64,000 bases of DNA from JARKPK01 sp964631235 (GCA_964631235.1 CAZVZX010000004.1:1-64000); one strand, 5' to 3'; counted from the stretch's first letter, positions 53,010 through 60,829 are shown. Notes: generated by a model from the letters alone, not told the origin. Translations and numbers: made by a program.

Positions 53010-53325
53010 TCAGCCCGCGTCCTCTTGCAAGTCGCTCGGCAATCGCACGTGGAGATTGTCGAGAATGGCAGCGTTGTACACGTCCACGGGTTTCACGTCG
53101 GGATAAAACGGCATGGCTGCTTCCCGCCCTTCGCTCAGTGCGATCAAGCANNNNNNNNNNNNNNNCGCCCAATTCGTCGTACACCACCACTTCTTCCAAA
53201 AGATCGTCACTACGTTTCAATAAATTGTCCCAACTGAGCGGCACGGCCAGCTTATACTGCGCGCCGCCCATGCTCGGATGCCAGTGGCTGAGTGTTACGG
53301 TGCCGATTACTTCAGCGATTCGCAT
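53010..53325 (-). CDS. BMC-P shell protein (EutN/CcmL type), split by an assembly gap
   Basis: A pentamer-forming shell protein that caps the vertices of the microcompartment. The N-terminal part is MRIAEVIGTVTLSHWHPSMG and LAVPLSWDNLL, ending VVVYDELG before the gap. After it the protein continues CLIALSEGREAAMPFYPDVK and VDVYNAAILDNLHVRL in a different reading frame. The two halves are plainly one EutN protein, so the 15 N bases at 53151-53165 must be the wrong size: the frame needs a gap of 3n+2 bases (for example 11, 14 or 17). No frameshift in the gene itself is implied. The start has GGTGGGA at good spacing. Order and sequence match the third BMC-P of PVM loci. Confidence 0.88.
53151..53165. 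other. assembly gap (15 N), size inconsistent with the reading frame
   Basis: Fifteen N bases inside the BMC-P gene. The frames on the two sides are offset, so the given length cannot be right. Confidence 0.93.
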
Positions 53326-53463
53326 GAATTCCCACCTTGCCGCATTCGCTCACCGCCGAGACAATTGCCCGCCGCAACAATCGAATGCTCTCCGAGCGGT
53401 TTTCGCCCCCCCGTCGCTCGTTGTCCTTCGCCTTCCGCTGCGTTGTCCCTGATAAACCTTGTT

Positions 53464-54333
53464 TCAATTCAACCGCGAACCGAACGCGCGCGGGCATTTT
53501 CGGCATCCCACGATCGCCGCCTCGCGCAGCAATCGCCGCACGCCGTATGCCCCCACGGCCTCGGGATCGATCACCAACACATTGGCGCCCACCATCGCCA
53601 TGGCCGCTTTCAATTCCGCCGGGTCGCGAGCGGAAATCGCCCGAACCTGAGGAATGCGATTCGCCAGGCATATCGCAGCGGCAGCGTAGCGCGTCATTAC
53701 CACGGCCAACGCCTCGTTGCCGATAACGGTTCGGGCCGCCTCATCGCAGGCCTCAATCACGCACTCGCGGGACGACACGGTCATCGACGCTCCGTCGAGC
53801 TGAAGCGTTTGCAACGCGCGATCGTCAACGCAACCTTGATGAATGATAATGCGAATCCGAAGCTCGGCCGCGGCGCCCGCTGACGTGCAGGGATCACTCC
53901 GGTTGGTTGCGACGAAACGCAGAGCGATTCCGCGGCGTTGCAATTCGTCGCGCAGTGCCGGAGTAACCACTGCGCCCGCCGCCACGCTCACGCACCGCAC
54001 GGCACCGAGGCGATCCGCCAGGTCCGCCAGAGCAACGACCTTGCCCGGAACAAAGAGCTGATCGCCGGCTCGGGCTGCCTCGCCCACCGTCGAATTCGGC
54101 GGCAACGCAGCCCCCGCGTGATGGCCCGCGACCAGCTCGCGCCGGCCTTGTGCGGCATTTGCGGCCCCTGAATTCTCCATCTGAATGCCGCTATTGCCTC
54201 CGGCAGCAGCCTTCTCCGGTCGAGAGTCGCCGACACCCACCGCCATTGTTCCAAGTGCGGACGATGCGACAGTCCTGTCTGCGGCCAGCCGCGACATTAC
54301 TTCGCGAACGATTTGTTCCACCAACTCGTTCAT
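53464..54333 (-). CDS. BMC-associated RpiB-like protein with N-terminal encapsulation-type peptide
   Basis: A 289-residue protein inside the BMC operon with no assigned function. It begins with an amphipathic helix, MNELVEQIVREVMSRLAADR, nearly the same as the PduL peptide of this locus (IEQIVREIVLRQ). A long Ala/Gly-rich linker (about residues 20-90) follows, then a motif found in several BMC proteins (VVTPALRDELQRRGIAL). The C-terminal 140 residues resemble ribose-5-phosphate isomerase B / LacAB: AAAAICLANRIPQVRAISAR and LKAAMAMVGANVLVIDPEAV match the RpiB pattern. The RpiB active-site Cys is not where I expect it. It may isomerise a sugar phosphate or be a non-enzymatic core protein. The matching position in other PVM loci also holds a hypothetical gene. 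Confidence 0.75.
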   Translation of the reverse strand: MNELVEQIVREVMSRLAADRTVASSALGTMAVGVGDSRPEKAAAGGNSGIQMENSGAANAAQGRRELVAGHHAGAALPPNSTVGEAARAGDQLFVPGKVVALADLADRLGAVRCVSVAAGAVVTPALRDELQRRGIALRFVATNRSDPCTSAGAAAELRIRIIIHQGCVDDRALQTLQLDGASMTVSSRECVIEACDEAARTVIGNEALAVVMTRYAAAAICLANRIPQVRAISARDPAELKAAMAMVGANVLVIDPEAVGAYGVRRLLREAAIVGCRKCPRAFGSRLN

Positions 54334-54386
54334 CCGCGTGTTTCCGTCAACCGCTCAACGTCGAGTCGCGCCACGCCTTTGCGCCG

Positions 54387-54422
54387 ATTCACAACCGACA
54401 CAAGATTCACAACCGACACAAG
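54387..54422. repeat. perfect 18-bp tandem duplication
   Basis: ATTCACAACCGACACAAG occurs twice, head to tail (54387-54404 and 54405-54422), 54-89 bases upstream of the RpiB-like gene. The 297-base space it sits in holds no gene. Confidence 0.95.
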
Positions 54423-54630
54423 GCGTCTTTCACCATTTCCCATCGCCGCCCAACAACCTCGGTTCGAGAAGGTCTTCTGAACACAGCGGCCGTGATTGCC
54501 CCCGTTGCCCGTGCCGCGTTCGCGGCCGCCCGCGGTGTTCACCCCATCACGGGCAGGCGAACATCTAGGCAGCAGGTCGAATCGAACCACACAATGCCAT
54601 TGCTGCCGACAACATCGTTTCCCAAAGCTG

Positions 54631-54909
54631 TTACTCGCGCCGCGGTTCGTACGCATCGGGAATCGCCAGCACCGACCATCGAACCGGCGAGGTATTGTCG
54701 TGCATCATTTCCCGCGCGCCGATGCCATCGCTGGTGACGACCACACGCTCGCCCCAACCGGCGCCCAGCGTGTCCACCACCAAGATCGGGTCTCCCTCGA
54801 CGGTGCGGCCGTCGGCCTGCAACGCCATCACCAACAGCAGCTTTGCGCCGGTCATCGACCGATGCTTCACCGTTGCCGTGGCGCTGCCGACGACCCGACC
54901 GTAATACAT
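54631..54909 (-). CDS. BMC-P shell protein (EutN/CcmL type)
   Basis: A vertex pentamer of the microcompartment shell. The 92-residue protein is a complete EutN domain: MYYGRVVGSATATVKHRSMT, LLLVMALQADGRT and VVDTLGAGWGERVVVTSDG, which has the conserved GAG turn. The start is preceded by GGGAG at the right spacing. It lies 27 bases downstream of the aldehyde dehydrogenase gene, so the two are co-transcribed. Of the three BMC-P proteins of the locus, it is the shortest. Confidence 0.93.
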   Translation of the reverse strand: MYYGRVVGSATATVKHRSMTGAKLLLVMALQADGRTVEGDPILVVDTLGAGWGERVVVTSDGIGAREMMHDNTSPVRWSVLAIPDAYEPRRE

Positions 54910-54936
54910 AGTGCCACTCCCGCCGCAGACTAACGG

Positions 54937-56367
54937 CTATTTTCCCAGAATCCGCAGGCTGTCGATCATCGAACAACGCCGTTCTCGAGTGAACGTCAGG
55001 GGAGTGGTTACGCCTTCCCCGGTCGGTCCGGCGATCGAGAACGACAGGTAGCCCTCGCCGCCCAGCCCCAACCCGGCCATGCTCGGACCATTCTTGACGA
55101 ACAAGGTAGTATCCAAAATCTTGCCCATCTTGGTCATGTTCGTCACGTCGTGCGAATGAATAATCGCCGTATGACGAAAGCCGTGTTCGCTTTCTCGGGC
55201 GCGCTCGATCGCTTCATCGACATCTCGGCAGCGGACGAACGGCAAGAAGGGCATCATTTGTTCTACGCCGACGAAGGGATTCTTCGGGTCAGTTTCTCCG
55301 AAGATCAGTTCCGTCTTCGGATCGATCTTCTTGCCGGCGGCTCGGGCGAGAACAGCGGCGTCTTGGCCGATGAACTCCTTCACGGGCACCTCGTGCTTGT
55401 GCTCGCCTTCGCCCACGGTCGTGATCGCCGCACGAGTCAGGCCCGCCACCTCTTGAGCATCCAGTCGGATCGCGCCGGCGCGTTCCATGGCCGCCATCAT
55501 CGCGTCGAACACCTTCTCGACGACAAACACTTGCTTTTCCGCAATGCACAGAAGGTTGTTGTCGTAGGCCGCCCCTTGGATGATGCAGCGTGCCGCTCGA
55601 TCAAGGTCGGCCGTCGCGTCCACAACTACCGGCGGATTGCCCGGACCGGCGACGATCGCCCGCTTCGCCTGTTGCATGGCCGCCCGCGCCACCGCAGGGC
55701 CGCCCGTCACGCACAACAGGTTCACATCGCGATGCTTGAACAGCGCGTTGGCCGTTTCCAGCGTCGGCTCGGTGATGAGGCACAGCAGATTGTCAACGCC
55801 CAAATCGCGGTAGATCGCCTCGTTGTACCGTCTGACCCCGGCTGCAGCCACTTTCTTGCCGCTGGGATGCGGATTGAACACGACCGTGTTGCCCGCCGCA
55901 ATCATGCTCACCGCATTGCCGGTGATCGTCGGCAACGAGTGGGTAACCGGTGTTACAGCGCCAATGACGCCGAAGGGAGCGTGTTCGATTACCGCCAATC
56001 CGTGATCGCCGCTAAAGACCTCGGACCGAAGAAACTCAACGCCGGGCGAACGTTCGCCGAGCGTCTTGAGTTTCTCGATCTTGTGCTCCAATCGGCCGAT
56101 TCGCGTTTCCTCCATCTCCATCGTGCCCAGTTCGACACAATCGGCGATGGCAATGCGGCGAATATGGTCGATCACGCGGCGACGATCGGCCAACGTCATC
56201 CGCGACAACCGCTCGAACGCCTCGCGCGCGGCCGCCACCGCTTCATCCACATCGGTGAACAGCCCGAACCGTCCCTGGTACGAACCGCCGGCGGCATGGA
56301 CCTTGCCATTGAGCCGCGACAACACTTCTTCGACCACGCTCCGCACCAATGATTCGCTGACTTGCAT
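54937..56367 (-). CDS. CoA-acylating aldehyde dehydrogenase of the BMC (EutE/PduP type)
   Basis: Oxidises an aldehyde (expected L-lactaldehyde) with NAD and CoA to the acyl-CoA, inside the compartment. 476 residues, normal for the family. The catalytic cysteine is Cys274 in AYDNNLLCIAEKQ; VTPVTHSLPT and FNPHPSGKKVA are cofactor-binding blocks. The first 20 residues (SESLVRSVVEEVLSRLNGKV) form the amphipathic encapsulation helix, followed by a short linker. It is the signature enzyme of this kind of BMC and shows that aldehyde is the toxic or volatile intermediate. Gene spacing of 27 bases links it to the BMC-P gene downstream. Confidence 0.94.
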   Translation of the reverse strand: MQVSESLVRSVVEEVLSRLNGKVHAAGGSYQGRFGLFTDVDEAVAAAREAFERLSRMTLADRRRVIDHIRRIAIADCVELGTMEMEETRIGRLEHKIEKLKTLGERSPGVEFLRSEVFSGDHGLAVIEHAPFGVIGAVTPVTHSLPTITGNAVSMIAAGNTVVFNPHPSGKKVAAAGVRRYNEAIYRDLGVDNLLCLITEPTLETANALFKHRDVNLLCVTGGPAVARAAMQQAKRAIVAGPGNPPVVVDATADLDRAARCIIQGAAYDNNLLCIAEKQVFVVEKVFDAMMAAMERAGAIRLDAQEVAGLTRAAITTVGEGEHKHEVPVKEFIGQDAAVLARAAGKKIDPKTELIFGETDPKNPFVGVEQMMPFLPFVRCRDVDEAIERARESEHGFRHTAIIHSHDVTNMTKMGKILDTTLFVKNGPSMAGLGLGGEGYLSFSIAGPTGEGVTTPLTFTRERRCSMIDSLRILGK

Positions 56368-56440
56368 GGTTTGACAACCTATTCAAAACGTCCCGCACCG
56401 TTGCGGGAAAGTCGACGACGCAAAACAGAAAGAAGTGCTT

Positions 56441-56540
56441 CCAAAAACGCGAATAACGGAAATCGGTTCTCCCGAGGACCGCACACAATCGGCTGCTTCG
56501 CCGCGCCGCCGGCCGCTTTTGCGATTGCGGCAACTGCCGA
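56441..56540 (-). repeat. interspersed ~100-bp repeat, copy 6 (inside the BMC operon)
   Basis: Minus-strand copy with GTTGCCGCAATCGC, AAAGCGGCCGGCGGCGCGGC, GAAGCAGCCGATTGTG and GAGAACCGATTTCCG then TTATTCGCG. It lies between the first BMC-P gene and the dehydrogenase gene, in the same orientation as the operon. Confidence 0.72.
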
Positions 56541-56576
56541 GTCGCCGTTTCGCCGGCCGAGCGACGCCCGCACCGT

Positions 56577-56903
56577 TCACAACGATTCCTTCTCTTGATC
56601 CTTCTGATAAACTCGTTTGGCCCCGACGGCCACCGAGTCGATAATGCCGATGATCACCGTATCGACCGGAAGCGATTTCGTCTCGGGCGTCAGCCGCGCG
56701 CTCGACCCCTGAGTGATGACAACCATCTCCCCCTCGCCGGCGCCGACCGTATCGACGGCAACCATCGATCTGCCGGTCGAAACCAATCGGTCCCGGTTCT
56801 GCGGGTCCACACGGTAGGGCTCGACGACGAGAAGCTTGTGGCCCTTCATCGCGTCCACTTTCTGGGTGGCGACCATCGAGCCGGTGACCTTGGCGATCAA
56901 CAT
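56577..56903 (-). CDS. BMC-P shell protein (EutN/CcmL type)
   Basis: The first of three shell vertex pentamers in the operon. From the ATG at 56903 (GGAG just upstream) it has 108 residues: MLIAKVTGSMVATQKVDAMK, HKLLVVEPYRVD and VAVDTVGAGEGEMVVITQGS, with the GAG turn. The frame continues 57 bases upstream without family sequence. A charged tail (KRVYQKDQEKESL) follows the domain. The acetate kinase gene lies 100 bases upstream. Confidence 0.93.
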   Translation of the reverse strand: MLIAKVTGSMVATQKVDAMKGHKLLVVEPYRVDPQNRDRLVSTGRSMVAVDTVGAGEGEMVVITQGSSARLTPETKSLPVDTVIIGIIDSVAVGAKRVYQKDQEKESL

Positions 56904-57002
56904 CTCTCCGTCCTCGTTACAAAAGCCGTCTCGCACCAAAAGCAGCCCAAACGGCGACAACGCATCTTCGAACCGCTTCGGTGTTCGTGCGGCCGCTATC
57001 TC

Positions 57003-58196
57003 TCACGAAGCGCCTTTGTTGAGCAACGAGGCGGCCTGTTGCGCAACAATCCACTCTTCGTTTGTCGGCATCACCCAAATCTGCACGCGGCCGTGCGCCG
57101 AGTCGATACGTGCCTCGCCGCGCGCCTGACCGTTGGCAACCGTGTCGAGCACGATTCCCAGTTCATCCAGGCCGCGCAACACTGCCGCTCTGATCGTCGG
57201 GCTGTTCTCGCCGATGCCTCCGGTGAAAACAATGGCGTCAACCCCGCCGAGTTCCACCAAGTACGCGCCCAAGTAACGGCGCACATCCGCCGCAAACACA
57301 TCGATTGCAAGCTTCGCGCGGGCATTGCCGGCGGCCGCTGCGTTTTCAATATCGCGCAAGTCGCCGCTAATCCCGCTCAAGCCGAGCAATCCGCTTTCCG
57401 TGGCCAAACAGCGCAACAGCTCGTCGAGCGACTTGCCGGTGCGCCGCATCAGCAAGGGCAGCGCGAACGGATCGAAATCGCCGCATCGATTGTTCTGCGG
57501 CAACCCGGTCTGAGCGCTGAAGCCCATGCTGGCCGCCTGGCTTTCGCCGTTGCGAATCGCACACAGCGAACTCGATCCTCCCAGATGGCACGAGATCAAA
57601 CGCAGATCGTTTCGGCCGGTCAGCTCCGCCGTGCGCGTCGCAATGTAGCGGTGGCTCGCCCCGTGGAACCCCCACCGGCGCACCAGATACTCTTCCGCCC
57701 ATTGATAGGGCACGGCATAGTACCGGTTGGCCGGCGGAATCGTGCGATGAAAGTCGGTTTCGAACGCGGCAATCAAGGGAATTTCGGGCAGCTTTTCGTG
57801 CAGCAACCGCATCGCAGCCAAATAGGGCGGATTGTGCGCCGGAGCGACATCGACCATCTCGTCCATGCAGGCCAGCACGTCATCCGTCACCAGTTGCACG
57901 CCCGAAACCCGCCCGCCATGAACGGCCTTGAAGGCAATCGCCGCCACGTCGCGGGCGTCGTTCAAGCAGCCCGTCTCTCGGTCGGTCAATTGCGCCAGGC
58001 AAAGCCGCACCGCGGCCGCATGGTCGGGCGCCGAAACCGTCTCGTCGCGCCGCCGTCCGCCAATCTCTGCGAACGCGCGGCTTTCGGCAGCGCCGATTCG
58101 CTCGACCCCGCCGCGCGCCAATTGATTTCCGCTCGCCATATCGAATAGGCGATACTTGAAGCTCGTTGACCCGAGATTGGCCACCAGGATTTTCAT
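57003..58196 (-). CDS. ackA: acetate/propionate-type kinase
   Basis: Transfers the phosphoryl group of acyl-phosphate to ADP. Here the substrate is expected to be lactyl-phosphate or a related acyl-phosphate from PduL, giving ATP by substrate-level phosphorylation. The ATG at 58196 gives 397 residues, the family length. Visible blocks are MKILVANLGSTSFKYRLF (nucleotide-site start, slightly unlike the usual NAGSSSLK), AAFETDFHRTIPPANRYYAV, RRWGFHGASHRYIA and FTGGIGENS. It lacks an encapsulation-type peptide, so it probably works outside the shell. It is flanked by a BMC-H gene (31 bases) and a BMC-P gene, so it belongs to the operon. Confidence 0.9.
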   Translation of the reverse strand: MKILVANLGSTSFKYRLFDMASGNQLARGGVERIGAAESRAFAEIGGRRRDETVSAPDHAAAVRLCLAQLTDRETGCLNDARDVAAIAFKAVHGGRVSGVQLVTDDVLACMDEMVDVAPAHNPPYLAAMRLLHEKLPEIPLIAAFETDFHRTIPPANRYYAVPYQWAEEYLVRRWGFHGASHRYIATRTAELTGRNDLRLISCHLGGSSSLCAIRNGESQAASMGFSAQTGLPQNNRCGDFDPFALPLLMRRTGKSLDELLRCLATESGLLGLSGISGDLRDIENAAAAGNARAKLAIDVFAADVRRYLGAYLVELGGVDAIVFTGGIGENSPTIRAAVLRGLDELGIVLDTVANGQARGEARIDSAHGRVQIWVMPTNEEWIVAQQAASLLNKGAS

Positions 58197-58227
58197 GGCT
58201 CCATCCGATCCTTCGCCGTGTTGCGGG

Positions 58228-58497
58228 TTAATCCAAGTATGCGGCAATCACGCCGTCCGCAGGCCGCGGAATAATATGGCTGGCCACGAGTTCGCCCACG
58301 GCCGAGGCCGCATTGGCGCCAGCCTCGACGGCCGCGCGAACGCTGCCCACGTCGCCGCGCACCACTGTGGTCACCAAACCGCCGCCGATTTGGATGCGTT
58401 TGACGATCGCCACGTTGGCCGCCTTAGCCATCGCGTCGGTCGCTTCGACCAGTGCCACCAACCCCTTCGTTTCAACCAAACCCAAAGCGTCTTGCAT
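58228..58497 (-). CDS. BMC-H shell protein (pore IGGG)
   Basis: A hexamer-forming facet protein of the shell. 89 residues from the ATG at 58497: ALGLVETKGLVALVEATDAM, then the pore loop IQIGGGLVTTVVRG, then VRAAVEAGANAA and HIIPRPADGVI. The domain is complete, without extensions. The pore sequence differs from that of the neighbouring BMC-H (IGGG here, VGSG there), so the two probably line pores of different permeability. The AckA gene starts 31 bases downstream. Confidence 0.95.
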   Translation of the reverse strand: MQDALGLVETKGLVALVEATDAMAKAANVAIVKRIQIGGGLVTTVVRGDVGSVRAAVEAGANAASAVGELVASHIIPRPADGVIAAYLD

Positions 58498-58701
58498 GAT
58501 TGGAACTCTCTGCTGACAGGATGAATCAAATCTATTCGTCGTTGCCCGGCGAATTCCGGACTCCCGGTTTCGCCGCCCGCGTGTCCGCCGGCCGATCCGC
58601 CCGCCGGACACTGTTCGAACAACTCGGTCGGCGTTTTTCACCGACCACCGCTAATGCGCATCGGCGCGATTGCTCGGCGCACAGTGCGCCGCGGCCATCG
58701 C

Positions 58702-59007
58702 TCAGTCGGCTGCCGACCGCTTCACCGGTGCGGGCAGCACCACGCCCAAATCGTCGTGCGGGCGAGGAATCACCTGCACGCTGACGATCTCGCCGATCCG
58801 TCCGCCGGCCGCTGCGCCGGCGTCCGTCGCCGCTTTCACCGCCGCCACGTCGCCCGTAAAGAACGCGCTGACCAACCCGCTGCCCACCTTGTCCCAACCG
58901 AGGAACTCGACGTTGGCAGCCTTCAACGCGGCATCGGTCGCCTCAACCAAGGTGACAAATCCCTTGGCCTCGATCATTCCCAATGCTTCCATGGGTCGCT
59001 TCGCCAT
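58702..59007 (-). CDS. BMC-H shell protein (pore VGSG)
   Basis: The second hexameric shell protein, 101 residues: MAKRPMEALGMIEAKGFVTL, pore region WDKVGSGLVSAFFTG and VSVQVIPRPHDDLG. It has a short C-terminal tail (APVKRSAAD). It is encoded before the other BMC-H, about 200 bases away. GSG in the pore loop is close to the classic PduA type, so it may pass small polar substrates. Confidence 0.95.
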   Translation of the reverse strand: MAKRPMEALGMIEAKGFVTLVEATDAALKAANVEFLGWDKVGSGLVSAFFTGDVAAVKAATDAGAAAGGRIGEIVSVQVIPRPHDDLGVVLPAPVKRSAAD

Positions 59008-59153
59008 GATCCGGAATCTCCGCAGAAAAATGAAACCAAAAAACCTAAAACACGCTGCCGCCGACCGCTGCTTCTTCGCGCATCACGCGCTGAGCAATCA
59101 CACGCTCACTGCAAGCAATCGCTCGAACTGCCGATGCACAAAGCCTCACCGGA

Positions 59154-59837
59154 TCAACGGGATTTCAACAACTCGACCTTTGTCGCATGATCGATATCGC
59201 ACGCATTCCCCTCGTCGGTGTCGAGATGGACTTCGAGTTTGATATTTCGGCCCACGCGCACCAACAGGTTTTCAAATGTCGTCGTGCATGTGCCGCTGTA
59301 AACGCGCAGCGCCATGCTATCGCCGTCTTTCACGCCGTAATGCTCCGCGTCGCTCGGCCCCATGTGAACGTGCCGTTCCGCGCGAATCACCCCTTTTTTC
59401 AACTCCACCACCCCCTTCGGACCGACGAGCACGCAGCCGGGCGTGCCTTCGATCTTCCCGCTGGGGCGCACCGGAAGGTCGATGCCCAGCGAAATGCCGT
59501 CGGTGAACGCAAGCTCCACCTGGCTTTCGGGCCGCGTCGGCCCGAGCACGCGAACCGTCGGCAACATCCGCCGTTTCGGACCGACGACCATCACCGTTTC
59601 TTCCGCGGCGAAGAAACCGTCTTGATACAGGTCTTTCATCACCGTCAGTTTGTGCCCCGGCCCGAACAATGTCTCCACATCGGCATCGCTTAAATGGCAG
59701 TGCCGCGCCGAAACACTGACCACCAGATTGGGCTTGTCCTTCGGGCCGCCCACCTGTCGCAAAACGATCTCTCGCACAATCTGTTCAATCGCAGCGCGGG
59801 AGATCGTTCTCGGCTTCAAAGGGGTAGTAACGCTCAT
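59154..59837 (-). CDS. pduL: PduL-type phosphotransacylase with encapsulation peptide
   Basis: Converts acyl-CoA and phosphate to acyl-phosphate and CoA, regenerating CoA inside the compartment. The 227-residue protein has the N-terminal peptide ISRAAIEQIVREIVLRQVGG (about residues 12-31), then the two metal-binding blocks of PduL: SVSARHCHLSD (His46, His48) and IRAERHVHMGPSD (His156, His158). GISLGIDLPVRPSG lies between them. Its presence, together with a CoA-acylating dehydrogenase and a kinase, completes a phosphorylating aldehyde pathway. The gene is second in the operon; a truncated repeat copy lies just before it. Confidence 0.94.
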   Translation of the reverse strand: MSVTTPLKPRTISRAAIEQIVREIVLRQVGGPKDKPNLVVSVSARHCHLSDADVETLFGPGHKLTVMKDLYQDGFFAAEETVMVVGPKRRMLPTVRVLGPTRPESQVELAFTDGISLGIDLPVRPSGKIEGTPGCVLVGPKGVVELKKGVIRAERHVHMGPSDAEHYGVKDGDSMALRVYSGTCTTTFENLLVRVGRNIKLEVHLDTDEGNACDIDHATKVELLKSR

Positions 59838-59852
59838 AGGCTGCTCTGATCG

Positions 59853-59915
59853 CTAAATATTTCCGCACAACTGCGCACGCACTGTTTGAACTGCTTTCCG
59901 TCTTTCGCGCATTCA
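59853..59915 (+). repeat. interspersed repeat, internally deleted copy 7
   Basis: Contains the two ends of the repeat without its GC-rich centre: TATTTCCGCACAACTGCG joined to GTTTGAACTGCTTTCCG and TCTTTCGCG. It lies just upstream of pduL within the operon. Confidence 0.65.
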
Positions 59916-60067
59916 GTCCGCATGTTCTCTTGATCTTCGGAGTTCGCGTCGCCGCGACTCTGCCGAACAATCGAACGCGAATGCATCGCGTGGTTCGTCG
60001 AAGACCGTTCGATTCCCGTTTCCAACGGAGGCGGCCTGTGAAGGCGGTCGCCCCCGCTCGGCATACA

Positions 60068-60829
60068 CTATCCCTCGACAACTGTTACGCCCGCTTCGCG
60101 CAAGGCCTGCCGCCAGCGATCGTCCAACGCGCAATCGACAACCAATCGCCCGACACCGCCAAGCGGGCAGATGTGCGCCAAGCTCGAACGTCCGAACTTC
60201 GTGCTGTCTGCGACAACGATCACCTCGTCGGCTGCGCGCATCATGGCGCGCTCGGTTTCCACCAGCAGCAAATCGTTGTTGAAATATCCCTCGTCGTTCA
60301 CCGCGGCCACGCTCATGATCGTCTTGCGAACGCGCACCCGTTCGAGCATGGCATTGGCGTAGGGCCCTCGAGCCACCCCCGACCGCGGACAAATATTCCC
60401 ACCGATAAACACTAGGTCGCTATTCGCGTCGGAGGCGAACAGATTAGCCACCGGCAACGAGGTTGTGACAATATGCAACGGCCGACCGACAAGACGCCGC
60501 GCCACCTCGTAGGTTGTGCTCCCCCCGTCGAGCAGCACGGTTTCTCCATCGGCAATCAGTTCGGCTGTTCGCTCTGCAATCGCCCGCTTGCTGTTGGATT
60601 GACGGGCCTCTTGGCTTTGAAAATGGGGCATCTGCGGCGACGCTCCGGTGTAGAGCACCCCGCCGTGGATTCGCTTTGCGGCACCGATTTCTTCAAGAAC
60701 TTCCAAATCACGCCGCACCGTTGACTCTGAGACCGCCAATTGCTCGACGAGCTCTCCAAGCGACGCAAATCGCTTCTGCTGAACGATTTCGAGCATCCTG
60801 CTTCGTCGCTCTTCCGCGAGCATGGCCAT
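60068..60829 (-). CDS. DeoR-family transcriptional regulator of the BMC operon
   Basis: A repressor-type regulator with an N-terminal winged helix-turn-helix (ASLGELVEQLAVSESTVRRD, about residues 22-41) and a C-terminal phosphosugar-sensing domain (ADGETVLLDGGSTTYEVARR, then SVAAVNDEGYFNNDLL). I chose the ATG at 60829 because AGGAG is eight bases upstream; ATGs at 60835 and 60823 are alternatives. 253 residues is normal. It is the first gene of the BMC operon and is transcribed in the same direction, so autoregulation is likely. The effector is presumably a sugar phosphate such as fuculose- or rhamnulose-1-phosphate; that is inference. Confidence 0.9.
   Translation of the reverse strand: MAMLAEERRSRMLEIVQQKRFASLGELVEQLAVSESTVRRDLEVLEEIGAAKRIHGGVLYTGASPQMPHFQSQEARQSNSKRAIAERTAELIADGETVLLDGGSTTYEVARRLVGRPLHIVTTSLPVANLFASDANSDLVFIGGNICPRSGVARGPYANAMLERVRVRKTIMSVAAVNDEGYFNNDLLLVETERAMMRAADEVIVVADSTKFGRSSLAHICPLGGVGRLVVDCALDDRWRQALREAGVTVVEG

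Noticed and set aside
47334..53165. N runs as possible signs of mobile-element junctions
   Set aside because: They are short placeholders of 10-15 N, and genes continue across two of them; assembly gaps explain them.
56595..58148. 517-codon plus-strand open frame
   Set aside because: Antisense to the BMC-P and acetate kinase genes, both clearly coding on the minus strand.
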